DNA of 41,539 bases from positions 1 to 41,539 of the forward strand of contig CAIRMK010000238.1 of assembly GCA_903879645.1 (NCBI GenBank), read 5' to 3'. Positions 35,062-41,539 of this stretch are shown here, piece after piece. Numbering within the stretch: position 1 is the stretch's first letter; the number at the start of each line of letters is the position of its first letter. The position numbers were made by a program, and so were the translations under genes. This stretch comes from an uncultured Bacteroidota bacterium (GTDB lineage Bacteria > Bacteroidota > Bacteroidia > Flavobacteriales > Flavobacteriaceae). The notes below the pieces were generated by a model, which was not told the origin of the DNA, searched no databases, and saw only the letters and a program-made list of their open reading frames with translations.

Positions 35062-35562
35062 CTAGCTTTTTGTTTGAGGAGCAGCTGGTGTAGCAGCTGG
35101 AGCATCAGGTAAAATAGTTCCTTTAATTGTAACAACTTTTGATTCTTGACCAACAGCATTAGATTTAATAGTTACTGTTTTAGTAAATGGACCAACTCTA
35201 TCAGTAGCATATTTTACACCTATAACACCTTTTGCTCCTGGAGCAATTGGGTCTTTAGGAGTAGTTGGAACTGTACAACCACAAGATCCTTGTGTACTTT
35301 CAATAACTAAAGGTTTGTTACCGTTGTTTGTAAAAACAAATTCTCTTTTACCATCAGCATTGTGAGGAATTGTTCCATAATCAATAGTTTCATTTTCAAA
35401 AACCATTCCAGCTCCTTCAATAGCAGGAGTTTTAGCTGTTTTAGGTGCTTCAACTTTTGCAGCAACAGTTTTTGTAGCTTTTTTTGTTTTTGTTTTTGTT
35501 TGTGCAGTTACAGAAGTTACACTAAAAATAGCCAATGTAGCTAATAATAATATTTTTTTCAT
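35062..35562 (-). CDS. DUF1573 domain-containing periplasmic protein
   Basis: A 166-residue exported protein. A signal peptide (MKKILLLATLAIFSVTSVTAQ) is followed by a Lys/Thr/Ala-rich linker (about residues 22-50) and the DUF1573 Ig-like domain: FENETIDYGTIPHNADGKREFVFTNNGNKPL, the redox-looking QGSCGCTVPTTPKDPIAPGAKG and KTVTIKSNA. It ends in an Ala/Pro tail. The frame is open to an ATG at 35592, but the promoter box at 35590-35597 and the signal peptide place the start at 35562. The function of the family is not known to me. A Cys-Gly-Cys near a proline-rich loop is conserved in this family. Confidence 0.85.
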   Translation of the reverse strand: MKKILLLATLAIFSVTSVTAQTKTKTKKATKTVAAKVEAPKTAKTPAIEGAGMVFENETIDYGTIPHNADGKREFVFTNNGNKPLVIESTQGSCGCTVPTTPKDPIAPGAKGVIGVKYATDRVGPFTKTVTIKSNAVGQESKVVTIKGTILPDAPAATPAAPQTKS

Positions 35563-35589
35563 TTTTTTTAAAATTAAAAATTTAACAAG

Positions 35590-35622
35590 CAAATCTAATG
35601 AAAAAATTGTGCCAAAAACAAA
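35590..35622 (-). promoter_or_regulatory. Promoter of the DUF1573 gene
   Basis: On the minus strand TTTG (35619-35622) is followed after 21 bases by TAGATTTG (35590-35597), matching TTTG/TAnnTTTG. The region is A-rich, so the -33 match could be chance. Confidence 0.45.
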
Positions 35623-35658
35623 AAAAAAACTTAAAAAAAGTTTAAATTTTTAAATCTA

Positions 35659-35666
35659 TATTTTTG
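35659..35666 (+). promoter_or_regulatory. -7 box of mutS
   Basis: TATTTTTG matches TAnnTTTG and lies 19 bases before the GTG start at 35686, which would give a very short leader and supports that start. Confidence 0.4.
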
Positions 35667-35685
35667 AAAAGAAATAATTAAATTC

Positions 35686-38319
35686 GTGAACTCAATTTTA
35701 AAGCACAAACAATTGTCATCACAAGAAAAAAGCCCAAAAGAAACTCCCTTAATGAAGCAGTACAACGAGATAAAAAGAAAATATCCCGATGCTTGTTTAT
35801 TGTTTAGAGTTGGTGATTTTTATGAAACCTTTGGAGAAGATGCTATTCGTGCTTCAAAAATTCTTGGAATAACATTAACCAAACGTGGAGCTGGTTCAGA
35901 AACAGAAACTGCTTTGGCTGGATTTCCTCATCATTCTATAAATACTTATTTGCCAAAACTGGTGAAAGCTGGTCTAAGAGTAGCTATTTGTGATCAATTA
36001 GAAGATCCTAAAACAACCAAAACTATTGTAAAACGAGGAGTTACCGAATTGGTTACACCAGGAGTAGCAATGAATGATGAAGTTTTACAATCTAAATCAA
36101 ATAATTTTTTAGCCTCGATTTATTTTGGTAAAAAACAACTTGGCGTTTCATTTTTAGATATTTCAACAGGAGAATTTCTTACAGCTCAAGGTAATGAAGA
36201 ATATATTGATAAATTGCTTCAGAATTTTAGTCCTAGTGAAGTTTTAATTCAAAAGAATATTAGAACTCAATTTAAAGAAATTTTTGGTGAAGATTTCAAT
36301 ACTTTTTATTTAGAAGATTGGATTTATAAAGAAGATTATGCATTTGACACTTTAACTAATCATTTTCAAACCAATTCATTAAAAGGATTCGGAATTGAAG
36401 AATTGCAAGATGGAATTATTTCGTCAGGTGCTATCTTGTATTATTTATCAGAAACGCAACACAACAGAGTTAAACACATAACGAGTATTCAACGTATTGC
36501 AGAAGATGCTTATGTCTGGATGGATCGGTTTACAATTCGAAATCTAGAATTATATCACAGTTATAATCCAAATGCAGTGACATTATTGGATGTCATTGAC
36601 AAAACACTTTCTCCAATGGGTGGAAGACTATTAAAGCGTTGGCTAGCTTTACCATTGAAGGATGCTGTGAAAATTAGAAATCGACATGAAGTAGTTTCTT
36701 ATTTGAAGGAAAATAAGGAGATTTTTCAGAAAATACAATACCAAATTAAGCAAATATCCGATTTGGAACGCTTGATTTCAAAAATTGCAACCGGAAAAGT
36801 TTCTCCTAGGGAAGTAATTTATCTCAAAGATTCTTTGGACGCTATCATACCAATAAAAGCATTGGCTTTGGAAAGCAAACAAGAAGCTGTTAGAATTATT
36901 GGAGATAGTTTTCACAGTTGTGATTTACTTCGAGAAAAGATTATGACAACCCTAAATCCAGATGCGCCAGTTGCTATTGCAAAAGGAAATGCAATTGCTA
37001 TAGGTGTTCATGCAGAATTGGATGATTTAAGAAATATTGCTTTTTCTGGCAAAGAATTTTTAGAAGGAATCGAAAAAAGAGAATCGGAAGCAACTGGAAT
37101 TTCCTCATTGAAAATTTCCTTTAATAATGTCTTTGGTTATTATATTGAAGTTAGGAATACACATAAAGATAAAGTCCCCTCTGAATGGATTCGAAAACAA
37201 ACTTTGGTCAATGCTGAAAGATATATTACAGAAGAATTAAAAGAATATGAAACTAAAATTCTTGGGGCTGAAGAAAAAATCCACCAAATTGAAAGCCATC
37301 TTTTCGAACAATTAGTCAATTGGATAGCAACATATATCAAGCCTGTACAGTTGAATGCTAATTTAGTAGCTCAACTAGACTGTTTGGCTTCTTTTACACA
37401 ATTAGCTATTGAAAATAATTATGTTTGCCCAATAATTGACGAGACATTTGAATTAGACATTACTAACGGCCGACATCCCGTTATAGAAAAACAACTGCCC
37501 GTTGGCGTTCCATATATAACCAACAATGTCTTTTTAGATAGAGAAACACAGCAGTTAATAATGATTACCGGCCCAAACATGTCTGGTAAATCTGCGATTT
37601 TACGTCAAACGGCATTAATTGTTTTGTTGGCTCAAATGGGTTGTTTTGTTCCTGCTGAAGCTGTTCGAATGGGTATTATAGACAAAATATTCACAAGAGT
37701 TGGAGCAAGTGATAATATTTCAATGGGAGAATCTACTTTTATGGTAGAAATGAATGAAACCGCTTCAATTTTGAATAACATTTCCGATAGAAGCTTGGTG
37801 CTTTTAGATGAAATTGGACGTGGAACCAGCACTTATGATGGAATTTCAATAGCCTGGGCAATAGCGGAATTTTTACATGAAAACCCAGCACAACCTAAAA
37901 CTCTTTTTGCAACACATTATCATGAATTAAATGAGATGACCGAAGCATTACCACGTATTCAAAACTATAATGTTTCTGTAAAAGAACTTAAGGATAATGT
38001 TCTTTTTATTAGAAAATTGGTCAAAGGAGGAAGCGCACATAGTTTTGGTATTCATGTTGCAAAAATGGCTGGAATGCCCCAAACTGTTATTCAAAAAGCA
38101 CAAAAATTACTTAAGAAATTAGAAAAAGATCATTCAAGCGATACTTTAAATGGAATCAAATCCTCTAAAGATGAAATGCAGTTAAGCATTTTTAATTTAG
38201 ACGATCCTTTATTAGAAGAAATTAAAGAAGAAATATTAGGATTGGACATTAATACCTTAACTCCAGTTGAGGCATTAATGAAACTCAATGAAATAAAAAG
38301 AATGCTGCTAAAAAAGTAA
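35686..38319 (+). CDS. mutS: DNA mismatch repair protein MutS
   Basis: An 877-residue MutS1 protein that recognises mismatches and small loops and starts MutL-dependent repair. The mismatch-reading motif is [11 protein letters not shown] (Phe45, Glu47). The lever and clamp regions follow. The ATPase has Walker A GPNMSGKS (629-636), the [17 protein letters not shown] segment, Walker [14 protein letters not shown] (about 704-716) and [12 protein letters not shown]-terminal helical part ends the protein. The start is a GTG, since the next in-frame ATG (35752) would begin only at LMKQYNEIK and cut conserved sequence close to the mismatch domain. It is divergent from the DUF1573 gene, monocistronic, and followed by the tRNA unit. 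Confidence 0.95.
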   Translation: MNSILKHKQLSSQEKSPKETPLMKQYNEIKRKYPDACLLFRVGDFYETFGEDAIRASKILGITLTKRGAGSETETALAGFPHHSINTYLPKLVKAGLRVAICDQLEDPKTTKTIVKRGVTELVTPGVAMNDEVLQSKSNNFLASIYFGKKQLGVSFLDISTGEFLTAQGNEEYIDKLLQNFSPSEVLIQKNIRTQFKEIFGEDFNTFYLEDWIYKEDYAFDTLTNHFQTNSLKGFGIEELQDGIISSGAILYYLSETQHNRVKHITSIQRIAEDAYVWMDRFTIRNLELYHSYNPNAVTLLDVIDKTLSPMGGRLLKRWLALPLKDAVKIRNRHEVVSYLKENKEIFQKIQYQIKQISDLERLISKIATGKVSPREVIYLKDSLDAIIPIKALALESKQEAVRIIGDSFHSCDLLREKIMTTLNPDAPVAIAKGNAIAIGVHAELDDLRNIAFSGKEFLEGIEKRESEATGISSLKISFNNVFGYYIEVRNTHKDKVPSEWIRKQTLVNAERYITEELKEYETKILGAEEKIHQIESHLFEQLVNWIATYIKPVQLNANLVAQLDCLASFTQLAIENNYVCPIIDETFELDITNGRHPVIEKQLPVGVPYITNNVFLDRETQQLIMITGPNMSGKSAILRQTALIVLLAQMGCFVPAEAVRMGIIDKIFTRVGASDNISMGESTFMVEMNETASILNNISDRSLVLLDEIGRGTSTYDGISIAWAIAEFLHENPAQPKTLFATHYHELNEMTEALPRIQNYNVSVKELKDNVLFIRKLVKGGSAHSFGIHVAKMAGMPQTVIQKAQKLLKKLEKDHSSDTLNGIKSSKDEMQLSIFNLDDPLLEEIKEEILGLDINTLTPVEALMKLNEIKRMLLKK

Positions 38320-38372
38320 AGAATAGGTTTTCAATACATTAAGTTTTTATTACCATTTTTTTAATTAAATCG

Positions 38373-38403
38373 TTTGTATAATTGAATTTTAATCTTACAT
38401 TTG
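38373..38403 (+). promoter_or_regulatory. Promoter of the tRNA-Gly/tRNA-Leu unit
   Basis: TTTG (38373-38376) and TACATTTG (38396-38403) are 19 bases apart, an exact match to the Bacteroidota consensus. The first tRNA starts about 48 bases downstream. Confidence 0.7.
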
Positions 38404-38451
38404 CATCCGCAATACAGAACAAGTATTGTCGTTCTAACTAAATTTGATAAT

Positions 38452-38524
38452 GCGAAAATAGCTCAGTTGGTAGAGCGCGACCTTGCCAAGGTCGAGGTCG
38501 CGGGTTCGAGCCCCGTTTTTCGGT
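38452..38524 (+). tRNA. tRNA-Gly (GCC)
   Basis: A 73-base cloverleaf with acceptor GCGAAAA, D-arm GCTC/GAGC, anticodon stem CGACC/GGTCG around TTGCCAA (anticodon GCC at 38485-38487) and T-arm GCGGG/CCCGT. Pairs 2-7 of the acceptor are intact, but position 72 is G where a C is expected, leaving a G1:G72 mismatch. The discriminator is U, right for glycine. CCA is not encoded at the usual place. Confidence 0.9.
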
Positions 38525-38536
38525 CAACCATATACT

Positions 38537-38622
38537 GCTCGGATGGTGAAATTGGTAGACACGCTGGACTTAAAATCCAGTGAACAGTAATGTTCGTGCG
38601 GGTTCAAGTCCCGCTCTGAGTA
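38537..38622 (+). tRNA. tRNA-Leu (TAA)
   Basis: An 86-base class II tRNA with acceptor GCTCGGA pairing with TCTGAGT (two G-U pairs, including position 1:72), anticodon stem CTGGA/TCCAG, anticodon TAA at 38571-38573, a long variable arm (TGAACAGTAATGTTCG) and T-arm GCGGG/CCCGC. The discriminator A73 fits leucine. It lies 12 bases after tRNA-Gly on the same transcript; CCA is not encoded. Confidence 0.95.
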
Positions 38623-38624
38623 CT

Positions 38625-38657
38625 AAAAGCTTCAAACTTATGTTTGAAGCTTTTTTT
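38625..38657 (+). terminator. Terminator of the tRNA unit
   Basis: A 13-bp perfect stem, AAAAGCTTCAAAC (38625-38637) with its complement at 38642-38654, has a 4-base loop and a T tract. It starts 2 bases after tRNA-Leu. Confidence 0.9.
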
Positions 38658-38686
38658 ATTATAATAATATCGAAAACTTTATTTAT

Positions 38687-39034
38687 ATGGGAACTTTTGT
38701 GATTACAAAAAGATTAAATGGATATTATAAATATGAATTTATTTCCAGAAAAGGGAAGACGATCTTAATAAGCAATGACTTTGAATTGCGATTTGAATGT
38801 GAAGAAAATATAGAGTTATTAAAAAAATCTATCGATATTATTTCATTGACTAAGTTCAAATCAAAAAATGGAAAATTGTATTTTAAAATAATATTGAAAG
38901 AAAAAGAAATAGCCGTAAGCAGAAAATTTTCAACAGATATTTTATTACAAAAGGGAATTAAAGAATTGAAAAATGCTTCAGAATCAGATGTTTTAGATTT
39001 TTCGGACAGTAAGTCAATTTTTCTAGAATTGTAA
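38687..39034 (+). CDS. DUF1508 (YegP-like) domain protein
   Basis: A 115-residue small protein that looks like two tandem DUF1508/YegP units. The first is MGTFVITKRLNGYYKYEFISRKGKTILISNDF (to about residue 50); the second has SKNGKLYFKIILKEKEIAVSRKFS. The YegP pattern is a four-strand unit with FxxxxxxNGxFxFxLxAxNGxxI. The function is unknown to me. The start follows the tRNA terminator by 29 bases and the gene is followed by a strong terminator. Confidence 0.7.
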   Translation: MGTFVITKRLNGYYKYEFISRKGKTILISNDFELRFECEENIELLKKSIDIISLTKFKSKNGKLYFKIILKEKEIAVSRKFSTDILLQKGIKELKNASESDVLDFSDSKSIFLEL

Positions 39035-39052
39035 TCTTACTATCATTTGTAT

Positions 39053-39084
39053 AAAAAAAGCTCCACTAAATAGTGGAGCTTTTT
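39053..39084. terminator. Bidirectional terminator between DUF1508 and lipoprotein genes
   Basis: A nearly uninterrupted palindrome, AAAAAGCTCCACTA (39055-39068) with its complement at 39071-39084 and only two bases between the arms. A and T tracts flank it, and it serves two convergent genes. Confidence 0.88.
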
Positions 39085-39102
39085 AATTAGAAAACTTTCT
39101 AA

Positions 39103-39342
39103 TTATTTTTTTGCAGGTGCAGCTGGTTTAGCAGCATCAGCAGCTGGTTTAGCAGCATCAGCAGCTGGAGTAGCAGCTTTTGTAGTGTCAGCAGCAGCTT
39201 TTGTAGTGTCAGCAGCAGGAGCAGCAGGAGCTACAACAGCATTTGAATCAGCAGCAGGAGCAGCGTCTTTGTTCTCTGATTGTTTACAAGATACTACAGT
39301 TAATGCAGCGATAACAGCTAAACTTAAAAATACTTTTTTCAT
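39103..39342 (-). CDS. Small repeat-rich lipoprotein
   Basis: A 79-residue lipoprotein. A short signal peptide ends at a lipobox (LTVVSCKQSE, Cys about residue 19). The mature part is almost entirely Ala, Pro, Asp, Thr and Lys and contains heptapeptide repeats, DTTKAAA twice and DAAKPAA twice, encoded by 21-bp tandem repeats. It is probably a disordered periplasmic or outer-membrane-tethered chain; no enzymatic domain is possible at this size. A -7-like box (CAAAGATA, 39380-39387) lies upstream on the minus strand. Confidence 0.8.
   Translation of the reverse strand: MKKVFLSLAVIAALTVVSCKQSENKDAAPAADSNAVVAPAAPAADTTKAAADTTKAATPAADAAKPAADAAKPAAPAKK
39119..39214 (-). repeat. Two families of 21-bp tandem repeats within the lipoprotein gene
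   Basis: Two identical 21-bp units lie at 39119-39139 and 39140-39160, with a degenerate third at 39161. Two identical units of a second 21-bp type lie at 39173-39193 and 39194-39214. Each unit codes for seven residues, so copy-number change keeps the frame. Confidence 0.85.
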
Positions 39343-39496
39343 CTTAATTTAATATAAAAGGTTAATTATTAATTCGGAGCAAAGATATAATTTTTTTTAA
39401 TCGGAAAAACTTTTATTTGACTTTTTTTAAAAATTTCTCTTTGAATTCCATTTATTACTTTACAAATTTCGTGCCAAACTTAAAAATTTCTTAAAT

Positions 39497-41539
39497 TTAT
39501 TTTACCTTGGTTGCTTGTATGATTTTCAATTCATTAATGATGTTTTTGGCTCCAGCAAACTTATCAATAATAAACAAAATATATCTAGCATCAACCATAA
39601 TGTTTCTACAAATGTCTGGAGAATAATAAACATCGCTCATCGTTCCTTCCCAAACCCTATCAAAATTCAAGCCAATTAAATTACCATTAGCATCCAATGC
39701 CGGACTCCCTGAATTACCTCCAGTTGTGTGATTTGTTGCGATAAAACAAACTGGCATTTTACCTTTTACACCATAAATTCCATAATCTTTAGTATTATAT
39801 AAATCGATTAACTTTTTAGGAACATCAAATTCATAATCTCCTGGAACATATTTTTCCATTACACCATCTAAGGTTGTAAATGGTTCATAATACACTGCAT
39901 CATTAGGTTTATATCCTTTTATTTTTCCATAAGTTACTCGCAATGTACTATTAGCATCCGGGAAAATCCGTGCAGATTTTGGACTTAATTCCAAAATTGC
40001 TTTCATATAAGTTCTTTGTAAAGCAATATTCCTTAAGTTCAACTCATCATATTTTGGAGCTACATTTTTAGCATAAGCATCCGCCAACGATTTAACTAAC
40101 TGATATCCTTTATCAGCATTCAATTTTTCAATAACGGTTTTTGAATTACCTTCTAATAATTCTCTAAAACTAGTTAAAGATGTTAATTTTGAATTGGAAT
40201 AAATGTCAGCAGTTAATTTACTTGGATCAAGATTACTTAAATTTTCTGGTGAAAACTGTTTTGGAGATTTTTTCGCATACAAATTAATTAATTGCTCAAA
40301 AACATTCTTATCAACTTCTACATTATAATCCTTATAAAAATCATCTATTCCTTTAGAAAGAGTGTTCTTTCTATCAGTAAAAGATTGCTCTCCTTTAGTA
40401 TTCAAAATTTGCTCTAATTGGTACAACTTATATCCAACTGATAAAAGTTCCGTATTTCTCATAACAACTTCTGAAAAATAATCTTTAGCTAAAGCGTAAT
40501 CTTTGATATTTGAATAATTTTTCTCAAAATCAGAAAGTAAACTTCCATATTCAGCTTGTTTTCCAGCTTTTATAACTTTTTCTTGAAAATCTTTTTCAAA
40601 TTTTTGTTTGGCTTCAACCGCATTCGCTTTTTTCAAACCTTTGGTTTCGCCCATCCATTTTTTCCAATAGTTAGCGACACTCGCATATTTGGAAGCATAT
40701 TGAATTTTGATAGCTTGATCTTTTCTCATAAATCTATCTTGCACTTTCAAAGCAGCATCACGAACCTCAATTTTTGCAGGATTTAAAGTATTTACAAGTT
40801 GCTCAACAGCAACCGAAGGCAAATATTCTGTAGTTTTTCCTGGATAACCCATAACCATAGTAAAATCGTCTTCTTTTAAACCAGATATGTTAATCGGGAA
40901 AAACTTTTTTGGCTTATAAGGAACGTTTTCTGTTGAATAAGTTGCTGGATGATTGTTTTTATCAGCATAAATTCGAAATAAAGAAAAATCTCCCGTATGA
41001 CGTGGCCAAACCCAATTATCAGTGTCCGAACCAAATTTTCCAATCGAACTTGGTGGCGCTCCTACAAAACGAATGTCTTTAAAAGTTTCGGTTACAAATA
41101 ATAGATATTGATTTCCATCGTAAAATGTTTTGATTTTATTTTCTTGCCAAGCTTCTTTTGGCAAAGAATTACTCAAAGAAGTAATATTTTCTTGGATTTT
41201 CTTTTGTTTTTCAGCTTCGGTTGGAAGTGCTGCAACGCCTTCTAAGACTTTGGTGGTAACATCTTCAATACGAACGACAAACGTTACAACCATATTCGGA
41301 TTAGCTAATTCATCTTCCATTTTGTATGCCCAAAACCCATCGCGTAGATAGTTGTGTTCAACGCTTGAATGATTTTGAATAGCATCAAAGCCACAGTGAT
41401 GATTGGTTAAAATCAATCCTTTATCCGAAATAACTTCGGCTGTACAACCTCCATCAAATTGAGGCACAGCATCTTTTAAACTAGAATGATTTGCCGAGTA
41501 AATTTCTTCAGCTGAAATTTTCATCCCTAAGCTTTTCAT
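39497..41539 (-). CDS. S46 family dipeptidyl-peptidase, DPP11-like (N-terminus outside window)
   Basis: The 680 residues present cover most of an S46 serine exopeptidase that cuts dipeptides from oligopeptide N-termini in the periplasm. The first residue shown is an internal Met; the signal peptide and roughly the first 40 residues lie beyond the right edge. The catalytic His is in LTNHHCGF (about 48), the Asp in WPRHTGDFSLF and the Ser in TTGGNSGSP (about 610). Eighteen residues after the Ser is an Arg (FDRVW, codon 39656-39658). In known members this position is Arg in DPP11 (Asp/Glu-specific) and Gly in DPP7. The protein is therefore more likely to cut after acidic residues. Confidence 0.88.
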   Translation of the reverse strand: MKSLGMKISAEEIYSANHSSLKDAVPQFDGGCTAEVISDKGLILTNHHCGFDAIQNHSSVEHNYLRDGFWAYKMEDELANPNMVVTFVVRIEDVTTKVLEGVAALPTEAEKQKKIQENITSLSNSLPKEAWQENKIKTFYDGNQYLLFVTETFKDIRFVGAPPSSIGKFGSDTDNWVWPRHTGDFSLFRIYADKNNHPATYSTENVPYKPKKFFPINISGLKEDDFTMVMGYPGKTTEYLPSVAVEQLVNTLNPAKIEVRDAALKVQDRFMRKDQAIKIQYASKYASVANYWKKWMGETKGLKKANAVEAKQKFEKDFQEKVIKAGKQAEYGSLLSDFEKNYSNIKDYALAKDYFSEVVMRNTELLSVGYKLYQLEQILNTKGEQSFTDRKNTLSKGIDDFYKDYNVEVDKNVFEQLINLYAKKSPKQFSPENLSNLDPSKLTADIYSNSKLTSLTSFRELLEGNSKTVIEKLNADKGYQLVKSLADAYAKNVAPKYDELNLRNIALQRTYMKAILELSPKSARIFPDANSTLRVTYGKIKGYKPNDAVYYEPFTTLDGVMEKYVPGDYEFDVPKKLIDLYNTKDYGIYGVKGKMPVCFIATNHTTGGNSGSPALDANGNLIGLNFDRVWEGTMSDVYYSPDICRNIMVDARYILFIIDKFAGAKNIINELKIIQATKVK

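Noticed and set aside
38401-38583. A 60-codon open frame across the tRNA genes
   Set aside because: It runs through both tRNA cloverleafs and is only open by chance.

Overview
The window looks like chromosomal DNA of a Flavobacterium-type member of the Bacteroidota. The sequence is AT-rich. Genes are preceded by Bacteroidota-type promoters (TTTG, then TAnnTTTG) rather than clear Shine-Dalgarno sites. The gene set fits: a type IX secretion (T9SS) plug protein, T9SS type A and type B cargo proteins, an alternative complex III operon fused to a caa3-type oxidase, and a class II HMG-CoA reductase with a GYDIA-type GHMP kinase.

Layout. 1-219 is the tail of an unidentified gene. 381-2653 (minus) holds a GHMP kinase and an HMG-CoA reductase split by a frameshift, followed by a class I CoA-transferase (2783-4057) and a DUF4337 membrane protein. 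4923-10080 (plus) holds map, a methyltransferase, the T9SS plug protein, apaG and pruA, then a T9SS type A cargo gene (10188-11222). 11517-23035 (minus) is one tight respiratory operon, actABCDEF-coxB-ctaD, with a strong promoter at 23120-23149 and a long hairpin at 11461-11514. After a SPOR-domain gene comes a gene-poor stretch with a 5'-truncated gene remnant (23731-23922). Next are GH3, DUF2797, AsmA and sppA genes, a folK-deoxynucleoside kinase fusion, a lectin-like T9SS type B cargo gene, a SpoU methyltransferase, a DUF1573 protein and mutS. The end carries a tRNA-Gly/tRNA-Leu pair, a DUF1508 protein, a repeat-rich small lipoprotein and a 5'-truncated S46 dipeptidyl-peptidase.

How it fits together. 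The act-cox operon would pass electrons from menaquinol through ActB Fe-S clusters and ActA/ActE hemes to the CuA and heme-copper centres of the oxidase. The HMG-CoA reductase and GHMP kinase point to mevalonate-route isoprenoid synthesis. The plug protein belongs to the export machine that would carry the two sorting-domain proteins. Most other genes are housekeeping.

I found no CRISPR array, complete insertion sequence, phage or defence system, and nothing I would call a new biological system. The best leads are the split HMG-CoA reductase, a tRNA-Gly with a G1:G72 mismatch, the orphan gene remnant, the 21-bp tandem repeats in the lipoprotein gene, and the residue evidence that the S46 peptidase is DPP11-like. 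All family names come from recognising motifs by eye; no database search was run.
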